The position numbers were made by a program, and so were the translations under genes. From contig NC_088304.1 of NCBI RefSeq assembly GCF_032854445.1, positions 25,061,704-25,125,703 on the forward strand: a stretch of DNA of 64,000 nucleotides, read 5' to 3'. This DNA comes from Liolophura sinensis (Eukaryota > Mollusca > Polyplacophora > Chitonida > Chitonidae). This document shows, piece by piece, positions 26,590 to 47,953 of this stretch (position 1 is the stretch's first letter; the number at the start of each line of letters is the position of its first letter). The notes beneath the pieces were generated by a model, which saw nothing but the letters and a program-made list of their open reading frames with translations, did not search any database and had not been told where the DNA came from.

Positions 26590-26760
26590 TTTATCATTTG
26601 CAAGATGCAAAGTTATCATCTACAAGATGCAAAGTTATCATTTACAAGATGTAAAGTTATAATCTACAGGATGCAAAGTTTATCATCTACAGGATGCAAA
26701 GTTATCATCTACAGGATGCAAAGTTATCATCTACAGGATGCAAAGTTATCATCTTCTAGA
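26590..26760. repeat. 22-bp minisatellite, about 8 units
   Basis: Units of atctacaggatgcaaagtta + tc follow immediately after the 30-bp array. The shared 'agttatcatct' suggests a common ancestry of the two arrays. Confidence 0.85.
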
Positions 26761-27544
26761 TGAAAAATTAGATTATATTGGACAAAGAATTATCACCTGA
26801 AGGATCATCTCATTAATATGAAATAAATTTACATCTAGTTTCTGCAGTCATCCTATTTGTCAGGATAAACAGACTGATCGGTCTTGCATCAAACTACAGC
26901 AGCACGATGCCAGTTCATAATTAGTAAATTAAGAGCAAAAGAAGACTTTTTCTGGCGCATTATTTTAGGATACTTCAATTCTAATATTTCAAATAGTAGA
27001 CAATACATATTTTCCCATTTCTGTGAGATATATACATGTATCTCTCCCAGTCTATTATTCGTCACTGTCTTGTTATATTCTATTTTATTTATAATTTTTG
27101 TAATAGTTCCAAAAAAAAAAATAATAATAACACAAAAAAAATAATTATCATAGTATTATTTTTATCAGGGCAGTCATACATTTTTCTTTTTGATTTTCAG
27201 GTATCCTAGTTTTCATGTGTAAGCACTTCGTTGATTTTGTTAGGGTAACAGCTATCAAAACACTACATGCAGAACACAGCCCATCCCTGACTTACATGTA
27301 TGTATTTTGTGTACAAATTTCTATTTGAATCTAAAAATAGTCCCTGAACAGATTAGGTGACAGATGTCTAAATTCTCTCAAAACTGATATTGACAATAAA
27401 ACTTACTGACATCTGGGATTAATATAACGGTCCCAGCTTACATACATCAGGGTTACCAGCTATGGATTTTCTATATAGGATAGTTCTCCCCTTTGCAGCC
27501 TTGAAATTTTTTAATTCAGCTTTTAAATGTTTACCTAGCTTTCA

Positions 27545-27887
27545 CCCAGCTTTCTCATCTCTCAAACCTAGCCTTCATACACATATATAGATCTGCACCT
27601 AACTTTCATATATCAGCACCAAGCCTTTATACACATAAAACTTGTGTATATCTGGTGCCCTGGTATATCTTCCCTGGTATATCTTCATCCACCCTTGAAA
27701 TATCTGCACCTAATCTCCATACAGGCTATCTTCACATGTGGCCTTCACACATCTGCACCTATAGCCTTCATATATCTAGACCAAGCTTTCATACAAATAT
27801 CTGCATGTGTCCTAGCATTATATATATATCTGCACCTATAGCCTTCATATGTCTGGACCCAGCTTTCATACATATAGCTGCACCTAG

Positions 27888-27937
<50 letters not shown>

Positions 27938-28030
27938 GCACCTAAACTTCATATATCTGGACCCAGCTTTCATATGATATCTGCACCTCATATTTTATAT
28001 TATATATATCTACACTTAAACTTCATATAG
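27545..28030. repeat. Degenerate ~40-bp repeats with an internal (TA)n
   Basis: Degenerate units around cttcatatatctgcacctag and ctggacccagctttcatat. A (TA)n tract lies at about 27,889-27,934. Confidence 0.7.
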
Positions 28031-29037
28031 GTTTATAAGCCGGTATATGTACAGTGTATGTAACAGTCCTTCATATATAGGAATGAATACTTTGAGCCAT
28101 TCAGATGTGAAGAGTAGATTTTACAAAAAGACTAAATCTGGCAACCAGATATATTAACAATTCTTGCATTGTGACACCCAACATTCTCCACTGAAGACAC
28201 TTTGGTGAGAGTCGCATCACAGGAAATTGCTTAATAGGAACTCAGTTTACAGATTCAGTGTTTTTGTCCTTCATATATATATATACTATTTCATTTATTT
28301 AATTTTCATTTTAAATAATTAGAATGATTTTCCCACAAAGATAATGGTTGAAACATGATTACTTAATAACCGTGTTATACAACATATAGTCCATGTACAG
28401 ATTTATTGCTAAATAAGTCATATCTGTACTTGTGATCAACATTGGAATAGACGTATTGCATTCAAATTAACTATCCACTAACACTGGGTCATTCTTCTAG
28501 ACACACCCACGAATGCTCTGCGTATTGCACAATACCTAAAACAAACAGCTCTATACGTACTTTAGTTGTGAAATAGGCCTGACTGCCTTTAACATACATG
28601 GCATGCAAGTTGGAAAAAGAAAAATCCACACGTATCGTGATATAAATACAAACAGAGGCAATACATGTGACTGCATAGTGGTTTAGCACAAAGCTGTTTT
28701 TTTTCTTTGGTACATGAGAGTTTATTTTAAGACTAAACTTTTCATCTTTAACAGGGCGGAATAAAGAGATAAGACATAAATCTGGGTCAACTTCCCAGAA
28801 CGTCTGGTGCTGTAGTTTGTACTGAGGTAAAATCTGTGTGTGAACTATAGCCGTATGAGTGGCCTCAGGCTTTCACGCTGTGCAGTTTTCTATTCAGTTG
28901 TAACCGTTAAAGGTTACCAGGCTAGATCACTTGAATTGACAGGAGGAAATGAACAACTAGACGACAGCCTGATGCTCATTGACGTTTACATCCACATCGG
29001 CACAACTAACATCAGAAATGAGAGGAAATATACTCAC
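28031..29037. other. Presumed intron side of the C2-domain gene; nothing else recognised
   Basis: AT-rich sequence between the repeats and the donor site of the first coding exon (GTGAGT read on the minus strand, just below 29,038). No second exon is visible. Confidence 0.4.
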
Positions 29038-29105
29038 AAATCTTTAGCCAGTAGGTTCTTCGCCTCCCCAATTCGCAGGTACAACGACGTGTTCCTAAGG
29101 GCCAT
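29038..29105 (-). CDS. First coding exon of a C2-domain protein, RASAL1/RASA4-like
   Basis: On the minus strand an ATG at 29,105-29,103 in good context (AAAG before it, G after) opens a 22-codon exon plus two bases, ending at a GTGAGT donor. The peptide reads MALRNTSLYLRI then GEAKNLLAKD. This matches the start of the first C2 domain in RASAL1/RASA4-type GTPase-activating proteins for Ras (established: SSLYIRI-VEGKNLPAKD in the vertebrate proteins), where the next residues would be the Ca2+-binding loop GSSDPYC. In that family two C2 domains target the protein to membranes, followed by a RasGAP domain and a PH domain. Only this exon is in view; the rest should lie to the left of position 1, or in exons I failed to see. 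The CpG-rich patch just upstream supports a true gene start. Other C2 proteins with a similar first strand cannot be excluded. Confidence 0.65.
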
Positions 29106-29420
29106 CTTTGAGACGATTGGCTTTTAGGTAAACTGACGGAATAGAGTCATCGACATGCAGACATGTCGCTTCGAACCGCACATGGTCGCCGCGACTGCCA
29201 AGTGTTTACATCGGCCACGCACGCACGCGCTGCGCGCGCCTGTCATATCGCCCGTCGTAAATTAGGCTCCGCCCACATGCATTGATTTGCCCGCCAGCGA
29301 TCGAGAGTCGATGGTGTTTCCGACCAAACTTTCCGGGAAGAGCATCCGTTGGGAAACAGTTTACGGCATGTAAGGCCTTTGCTGGAATTTGCTCTCTTCG
29401 CAGCTGTCTAATGTAATTTG
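29106..29420 (-). promoter_or_regulatory. CpG-rich promoter-like region of the C2-domain gene
   Basis: The most CpG-dense stretch I can see in the window: repeated cgcg, cacgcacgcacgcgctgcgc at about 29,217-29,236, and a GC-box-like ggctccgcccac at about 29,267. It directly abuts the start codon of the exon at 29,038-29,105. No TATA box is evident. The transcription start cannot be placed. Confidence 0.5.
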
Positions 29421-30350
29421 ACACGGAACGGCTTTTCCCAATACCAGAAACTAACAAAAAATAATAAAATAAAATAATAATAATAAAAGGCTCAATAAAA
29501 AAAAGGAAAAAAAATTATATCTAAATGAACATGTACGTGTTAGTGAACAGGAAAAATGCTAAATGTATTACATATAAAATGAATGATTTTATCGAATTTT
29601 CACTTCTATAAATTGATTGGTTCTTTTACATTGTGAGATTGTTTATGTTCACTCGCGCTGTGATCAATTACATTATTGAGTCGATGATAGAATAAAATTG
29701 ATTCATACCCAGTTTTCTTTTTTTTTTTTTTACACGTGTTTTTTATTTATTTATGATTATTTTTTTTTCTTTTGCTTCACATGATCTATACCTTCATGCA
29801 AGCCTACACGGCATAGCATCTCCAGACACCAGGAAAACCCCATGACCTACAGCTGGAGCTAAGTTAGCAAGGGCTGGATTCGAGCCTGCGACTTCCGTGG
29901 TCAAAGGGCGATCTGCCGATACCTCAGACTGATGTTTTATGTGACTGACCAAATAAGGGCCCCGAGCAGAGCAGTAATGAAATAAGCATCATTGGAAAGG
30001 CCTCTTAAATCTACATATTTATCAAACGATCTAGATTTGCTATTAGAGCGTTTGCTATTAGAACGTCTGCTGCATGTGAGACCATTTAATATTGACGTTC
30101 TCCTCTGTAATATCTTACACAAGCACATAAAATACCATGTTCCAATTTTAAACGAGGTGTTTTATGGAAACCGGATGCGAACGGTATTTTTGGAATGTTG
30201 AAACCAGAATTAGTTTATCTTTTGTGGCTTTAACTTGAATTTGAACTTGTCACTTTTATAAACAATGGTCTTTATATTGTCAGTCCATGATTTTTTTGAC
30301 TGACGCCTATAGAAATACTGGTTCCTTAATTTTTCAAGGGGGGGTGGGGG
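29421..30350. other. Intergenic; tRNA-like fragment at about 29,870-29,930
   Basis: The complement of ggattcgagcctgcgacttc looks like a B box, so a worn tRNA-derived element is likely. A G-run lies at 30,341-30,357. No gene seen. Confidence 0.4.
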
Positions 30351-30356
30351 GGGGGG

Positions 30357-30618
30357 GTGCTCCATGGCTCAGTTGGTTAGCTGGCTAGCGCAGTGTTATG
30401 ACCCAGAAGCCTTTCATCAATGCGGTCGCTGTCAGTTCAAGTCCAGCTCATGCTGGCTTCTCTCCGGCTATACGTGGGAAGGTCTGCCAGCAGTCTGCGG
30501 ATGGCTATGGGTTTCCCCTGGGCTCTGCCAGGTTTCCTCCCACCACAATGCTGGCCCCCGTCGTATAAGTGAAATATTCTTGAGTTCGGCGTAAAACACC
30601 AATCAAATAAATAAATTA
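30357..30618 (+). mobile_element. SINE family A, near full length
   Basis: Shows all modules in order: the head atggctcagttggttagctg, the B-box-like gctgtcagttcaagtccagc, tacgtgggaaggtctgccag, gtttcctcccaccacaatgc, aagtgaaatattcttgagtt, aaaacaccaatcaaataaat. It directly follows a G-run, which may be part of its target. Confidence 0.85.
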
Positions 30619-32357
30619 ATTAATTTTTCAATCATCTCATCTTGATTACTCGACGGATGAACTGAGTTTTCCCCCACAGGTGATTGGTCGAACGCCAGCT
30701 CACTGAAGCGTCAGATCAATTTACTGCTGGTATAGACTTATTCGCCATGTCCCTGGACTCTAAATGACAAATACATTGACGCTGGCTGTATGTATTGATT
30801 GACCGGCTGTTCATTTAGTGGATTGATAATTTTATTCATTAAACACTTTAGGCTGAATGATTGATGATTTCATTTACAACATATACAAGGGAATAAGGAT
30901 AATGGCAAGTGCATGGTTTTTGGACGCTTCGCATCCAATCGCTACAAATAGGAAGCGCATGTCGCAGGTTCAATTCCGGCCTTGGACAGAGAATTTTTAG
31001 ATTTTTCGTGCTGCTTTAACTGTTCAAGGGGCCTTGCATGGTTGCAGCAAAACAACGCAGTGGACGCTGGTCGTAAGTCCTTTTCATGAAGACCGCTTGA
31101 CTCCCACGTCAATCGTGCGGAATTTCGTAAATATTAACTTGCAAAAGTCGGATGCATATACAGGTATATAGTTTTCTGGGCAATCCGGTTTGCCCCAACC
31201 ATATAAACTGCCCGGCGTTGCATGTGAAAGTTCTCAGGTATATATTAGGTCAAAACTTAGCAATCAATCATCACGTTCCGTGCAAGAACATGCACATCCC
31301 TGTATACTAATACCATTTGATAAATCAGAGTGTCGAAATAGCGACGTCAAAGACAGGTATTTTTACATACCTGTATAATCACTCATTGTACTGTGTATAA
31401 TATATACACGGCCTTGGAACATATTGTAACATACTGTCACATTCAGCTTTGAATTAAAGAGACACCATAATTTTCCGTATATGCATGAACATTTATTTTT
31501 AGTTTTAGTTTTTTTTTGTTGTTATTATTTTTTGGGTTGATTATTATTGATAATCTATTTATAGCTGGATGCATGTAAGGTGGACATGCGGTAAAAATGA
31601 GTGACTGATTTATTTGTTGGCTGATTTGACTGAATATTCTGAACTAATATCAGTTAGACACACATAAACCGTATATGAATACTGATTCAATCAATACACG
31701 TGTGATTATTGATTAGCCATTACTTCCGCGTATCAAATGGTTATAACATCCATCACATGGCTGTCTTGTGTGCTGCCCGGTCAAACTGACTGGCTTATCG
31801 GACAAAATACGACGAACCCTAGAACAGTTAGGTCACCAGTTCGAATCCTGCCTCCAGCTGCATGAGTTGGCTGCATCTTTATAGATGTTTATAGGTATAT
31901 GAACACATGACAAATATAGGCCTGCATGTGGCTTTTTTCTTTTGTTGTTGTTTTTGTTTTTTTGTTTTTTTTGCTACATGGACTCCTCCTTAATGTACTG
32001 ATATAAACATTACAGCCGTCATATGCGTGAAAGTATTATTGAGAAAGGCTGTACGCCATCAAACGTCTTCAGGCACTATAAGTTTCTTAGGTTTATAATC
32101 AGTAGAATTCTTCTGGTAAGTAAGTTTTTCTCGTAGGTGAACATTTGGCCAGAGTGTCCAGAATACCTGGCACTATAACTGTGTCTAATTCCGGTTGACC
32201 CGAGGCTAGCTCGCCACGTTAGATATATATATATATATGAACAAATGCAGTTAACGGGCTTGCAACTGAGATACACATATTTTGATCATCGACTTGTAAA
32301 CTAGGATTGTACACGATCTGAATACTGTTTTCATTCAATCGCTATATGAAAATAGTT
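30619..32357. other. Intergenic; two worn tRNA-like boxes
   Basis: Two B-box-like motifs occur on the plus strand, at about 30,967 (gcaggttcaattccggcctt) and about 31,843 (cagttcgaatcctgcct). Neither can be folded into a complete tRNA gene by eye. No exon seen. Confidence 0.4.
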
Positions 32358-32596
32358 AAATAATCTGTTAAATTTAACAGAAAGTCTGTCCTATTGGGTG
32401 ATGCTAGAATGTATTGTCTTATTCCAGCAGATTATTCTGTTAAATATAACACCCATATTCTATGAATTCAACATAAAGATTCTGTGAGACTAACAGGATA
32501 TTCTGTTGAATATAACACATTATTATGTTATGATAACGGAATATGTTCTAGCATCACTCACACAACAAGCTTTCTGTTAAAATTAACAGATTATTT
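32358..32596. mobile_element. Fold-back (MITE-like) element, copy 1
   Basis: The left end (aaataatctgttaaatttaa, cagaaag, gtgatgctagaatgt) is matched on the opposite strand by the right end (acatattcc..tctagcatcac, gctttctgttaaaattaaca, gattattt). This gives terminal inverted repeats of about 50 bp around an AT-rich core. No transposase is present, so it would be non-autonomous. Confidence 0.7.
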
Positions 32597-32867
32597 TTTG
32601 AGTGTTGACTGCTTCCCTTTGAATTAATCCGTCTTAATATACTTTCTTAATTCTTTGGTACAGTTTCTGTTGCACATGTGGGAATTGAACTCTAAAATGA
32701 CTGACATGGAATGTCCGATTTGGTTGACGGCTAGTCAACCAAACGGCTATGAATGTCTGTTTTGAGGCATCATTATAAAAAAAAAATAAAATAAAACTTC
32801 AATGACTGGAACCTATGAATGGAAGACTATACACATATAATATATAGTAACAACTGGCGCAAGGCAA

Positions 32868-32984
32868 TACTCTCTAAAAACGATTGTGTACAAATTTGCA
32901 CATCCACAGTGACATGTGTATCAGCGGTACACATTTTTGCCACAACATTGTGTACCAATAGTACACAGTAATTTTGAGAGAGTA
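32868..32984. mobile_element. Small fold-back element (~117 bp)
   Basis: Imperfect terminal inverted repeats: tactctctaaaaacgattgt on the left and, on the reverse strand, tactctctcaaaattactgt on the right, each followed by gtac. The interior repeats gtacacattt/gtgtacca motifs. Confidence 0.55.
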
Positions 32985-33634
32985 CATGACTTATTATCTC
33001 AAGTTTATTATTTATTATATTAACTATTTTCTAGAATGGTTTTTCAAGAATTCTCTTAAATGTTGTCTTTTGTCATTTGTTATAGAATCGCCATGCAACC
33101 TACCATGCAACCTACGCTCTACTATAATATGAAGCTTATCCGTGGGGGTGGGGAGGGGGATGGAAATCCATGGCTTCTGTCGTTCTCCTTTTTTCGTGCT
33201 GTCGTTCAGTACACATGCATAACGACGCCTGCATGCTGTTTTGTTTCTGTTATGCATAATATGTAGCCATAACAATTGGACCTTGCATGCCAGTGTTTCG
33301 GGCAATAGTTGTGGTGAACCAGCCAGTGTGAACTTGACTCTCATGCAGTGTTCACTACATGGAAAGGTGACATGTATACAGGATGATGGGACCGGCATCA
33401 CGAAGCCCAATTATCGCTATACCTACACGTAGGTGCATAACTACCATGGTGACGTACTGTGTACCTACAGCATTTCGTGGTAGTATTGCAAGTCACCCGG
33501 ATCTTGACATACTCTTTCAAGGTCGCTGAACCCGTTTCTCCATTACGTTGTATAGACGCCTCATCTCCTGCAACTGTGTTTATGACCGAAGAGTATTTAG
33601 TGAATTGAACGCGGTATTTCTTACATAACTGGAA

Positions 33635-33866
33635 TAAGTTTATTTAACGGAAAGCCAGTTGTCTGAGTGACGCTACAGAATGTATTGTTCAATATACTAT
33701 GTTCATTATAGCACAAATATTCTATTAAAATCAAGATAAAGGTTCTGTTAGACTAACAGGATGTAACGTTGAATATGATGATTATGTATATATTATGATA
33801 TAATGACATAATAATTCTAACATCATTCAGACAACAAACTTTCGGTTAAAATTAACCGATTTTTTG
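33635..33866. mobile_element. Fold-back (MITE-like) element, divergent copy 2
   Basis: Aligns along its length with 32,358-32,596: agaatgtattgttcaatata, gttctgttagactaacagga, caacaaactttcggttaaaa. It again folds on itself through taacggaaag / ctttcggtta. It is more diverged than copy 1. Confidence 0.6.
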
Positions 33867-33959
33867 TTTTGTTTTGTTTGAGTGAACCGATTTCTTTGAC
33901 GAAGTTGCCTAGTTTATGATGACGCTTGCGAAGCTATATGATTAAGTGCATTTGTGCTT

Positions 33960-34300
33960 GTGTGCTTTGGGTTTAACGTCGTACTTAGCAATATTTCAGT
34001 TATATGACGACGAAAGAGTCCTTATAGAGTGTATGTAATGTGCCTCCTTGTTGCTGAACGGATTTCCACGGATTTTTTTTTTATCTAGTGCTGCTTCACT
34101 GGGACAATTTACCGAAGGCAACCAAGCCGCCTCGCCCGAGCCTTTATACTGATACGGGTCAAACAGTTGTGCTTCATGCTAAACGCCAAGCGAGGAACTT
34201 ACAACTTCCTCTATTTCAAGATCTTAGGTGTGATCCGACCCAGGATTGACCCTGGATATACCGCCCACAAAACGGACGCTCTAACAACTGTGCTACAGGT
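33960..34300 (-). mobile_element. SINE family B copy, reverse orientation
   Basis: Minus-strand reading gives a tRNA-like head: tagcacagttgttagagcgt (A box) and a B-box-like agggtcaatcctgggtcgga. The body follows (gccaagcgaggaacttacaa and ctgctttcactgg-type blocks seen on the plus strand) and the 3' tail ctaagtacgacgttaaaccc. Sister copies lie at 42,488 and 58,621. Confidence 0.75.
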
Positions 34301-34569
34301 CGATATGATTGAAGAGAGCATATCATTTATAGGAAATATTGATTTATAACTTTATGGAAATTTCTTAAAACTTTATGGAAATTTCTTGAGACGCAAATCT
34401 GTTTCACCACGTCCTCTGCATCATCTGCGCAAGCATGTATACATAAGGACATCATCGATCAAGGATTGCATGGATTCCAGTTATATAGTGATATCTGGGA
34501 TCAGTACAACAGTGATATATAGGTCTTCATACATACACACCTGTATGCAGACATTATACATGAATCATA

Positions 34570-34614
34570 TGAGTATGGCGTAAAACACCAATCAAATAAA
34601 TAAACAAATAAATA
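34570..34614 (+). mobile_element. SINE family A tail fragment
   Basis: Only gtatggcgtaaaacaccaat and the AAATAAATAAACAAATAAATA tail remain. Confidence 0.6.
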
Positions 34615-34958
34615 TATGAATCATGCAACAGTCTCTCAATAATTGCTTTCCCATATGTATAGTTTATGGTGCTTTTGGACTTATTTCATTTTATTTGAAG
34701 TATATATGATACAAGAATTAAACGATGTTGAGCAAGAGCACTGAATCCATGCATGCAGAAGGCAGTTTTGGATGTTCCACAATGTGATTTCGATGGCTTG
34801 TCTCTATATCTGATTTTCGATTGCAGAGTACATGTAATGTTTGGTTGTCGATATCAGTTTATCATGCATGCAGGACGGGTAAAAAGTTGGTAACTTGAAA
34901 TTGTAAACTTGGGATTGAGTGTTTAGCTCTGTGTATAGCGGAATAGTATACTATGTGT

Positions 34959-34960
<2 letters not shown>

Positions 34961-35016
<56 letters not shown>
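34961..35016. repeat. (TA)n microsatellite
   Basis: About 50 bp of uninterrupted TA between tgtgtt and aattcatatt. Self-complementary, so it may extrude as a cruciform. Confidence 0.95.
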
Positions 35017-35018
<2 letters not shown>

Positions 35019-35356
35019 TCATATTTATAAGTGGTGTGCAGGCCCCTATACTTGCAAGGTCAGATGACCAAGCCGCCCACAAAGAAGGAGGGTACGTATG
35101 TAACACGATATTTTTACTCAAGGTATTGTGGACATTGGGGATATATACACCGAGGTCTATATACACAAATCCATTTTAAAAGTCAAATTCCGATAGCGGC
35201 ATATTATAGGCCTACTCTAGGACACCTGATGTAGTAATGGAAAAGTAGGACCTCTATATATGTATATATACATCGCGTCTATGAAAGATCATTCTTGACG
35301 TCTGTGTATAAAACTGCTATCTACGCCCATACAGTGTTTTACAGCATTTCTAGAGA

Positions 35357-35436
35357 GTGCGTGGGGTTTAACGTCGTACTTAACAGTTGTTCAGTCATGT
35401 GACGACGAAGGAATCCTTAGAGTGCATGTAATGTGC
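35357..35436 (-). mobile_element. SINE family B 3' fragment, fused to family A
   Basis: The plus strand reads gtgcgtggggtttaacgtcg, tacttaacag, gacgacgaaggaatccttag, gcatgtaatgtgcgccctc, the reverse of a family B 3' end. It then switches directly into the interior of a plus-oriented family A copy. Confidence 0.7.
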
Positions 35437-35562
35437 GCCCTCTTTGCAGGACGGTTGCAGGTCTGGTTTCCTGTCACCATAATTCTGGCCACCGTCGTAT
35501 AAGTGAAATATTCTTGAGTACGGCGTTAAACACCAATCAGATAAAAAAATAAATAAATAAAT
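35437..35562 (+). mobile_element. SINE family A 3' half, fused to family B
   Basis: Starts inside the element at gcaggacggttgcaggtctg and keeps tttcctgtcaccataattct, cgtcgtataagtgaaatatt, gtacggcgttaaacaccaat and the AAATA tail. Confidence 0.75.
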
Positions 35563-36879
35563 TTTTCAATCACCTCATCTTCATTACTCGATTGATGAAC
35601 TGATTTTTCCTTTGAAAAATAAAATAAATCTGATTTGTATAGATTCACACACTTTCATATTGTTGGTGGGACGTTATATACATTCCTGGCAAACACGCAT
35701 GATGATAACACACGGTCAGTAGCATATGCATGCAGGGTGTGGCTTCTGAACAGTCTTATAGGTTCGTTAAAGTAAAAGAAAGCTAAGATATAAAGTAATG
35801 TTCATCATACGGACATTGAAAACTATGCAAAAAAATACTTTCAATTATGTTTTTAATTTTTTTAAAAAGATTGTTGAAGGCATTTAAATTTTTGAAAACT
35901 AATTTGGTGGGCTTTGTGAGCCATACTATGGGAACTCTGACGTCAAATCACCCTTGTTTATTGATGATCACCAGAAGGAAGACATTTTGAGGAATATTAT
36001 TTCAGTAATTTTCACCTATGGGTAAAAAGAGTTATTCCGACATCCATCGTCATGATTAGAGTTGAAAAAACTTCCTGTGACGTCAGAGTTCCTAACCTCT
36101 GATAGTATGGTCCATAATGCCCACTTTAGAATTCAACTGTTTGAGCGCCTATCCCCTCTCCCCACAAAAAAAAATAAAAATTAAAAAATAAAAAATAAGT
36201 AAATGAAAGTACATGTTGCCACTATATAAGCTGTTTTATTCAGGGCACACCGTTTTCCTCCATTCATAAAGTATATAAAACTTAAGGACAAAATATCTTG
36301 ATTATAATGGCGCTAAGCAACGATGAAATGAATAAATACTATAGAGACCCTTAAAATCAACCCCCCCCCCCCCCCCCCCCACCTATTTTTTTTCTTTTTA
36401 CCAAATTTTCTGCGGTATATCATTTTATGTTCCAACCAAAAACCGATCCTTCGAAAACACATATTTCTTAATTTGGCTGTGGAGACCTGTATGATTTTTT
36501 TTTCAGTTTGAGCTGTGTGTGCCCCTGTAACACTTGAACATGTAAGCATATCATGCTAACATAACTAAATTTCCATGGCAAGGTAGGTGTCACTGAGGTA
36601 CCCAAGCATGCACTTCGTAGATTAATTTCTGTATACATACAAGTAGCTAGGAATGCTTTTATTTCTGGACAACAAGCCTCTGCTACGGAAGTCGTTTTTT
36701 TATTTATTTATTTTCTTTATAGAAAAGCGCATTTGGGCCAAGTAACAATTGACTATTTAATCCAATTTCTGCTTTAAATTTATTTTCTTTCGTTATGTCT
36801 CTTTTAATTTCATTTGCGATAATGGATTCTTTACATGCTCACAGTGCTTATACATGTATGGGTGTTCCTCTCCTTCACT
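35563..36879. other. Intergenic; poly-C tract at 36,361-36,380
   Basis: AT-rich DNA with a 20-base C run at 36,361-36,380 (G-quadruplex potential on the minus strand). No exon recognised. The SMARCB1 5' UTR probably starts near the right end. Confidence 0.4.
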
Positions 36880-36899
36880 CCAGAGGGCGCTGCAGTAAG

Positions 36900-36906
<7 letters not shown>
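36880..36906 (+). promoter_or_regulatory. CTCF-like and YY1-like motifs at the SMARCB1 start codon
   Basis: The string ccagagggcgctgcag at 36,880-36,895 resembles the CTCF core (CCA..AGGGGGCGC). It is followed at once by aagATGGCGtc, which resembles the YY1 motif AAnATGGCGGC overlapping the start codon. Motif matching was by eye. Whether these proteins bind here in this animal is unknown. Confidence 0.35.

Positions 36907-47953
<11,047 letters not shown>

Noticed and set aside
28840-29127. 95-codon plus frame across the CpG-rich region
   Set aside because: Antisense to the C2-domain exon, which has start context, donor and family likeness; the plus frame has none.
30960-31870. Possible tRNA genes (B-box-like cagttcgaatcctgcct at 31,842 and gcaggttcaattccggcc at 30,967)
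   Set aside because: No matching A box and acceptor stem at the right distance; more likely worn SINE heads.
33024-33410. 128-codon minus frame between two fold-back elements
   Set aside because: No recognisable domain, overlapped by plus frames, no splice or promoter context. Kept only as a remark under the fold-back finding.
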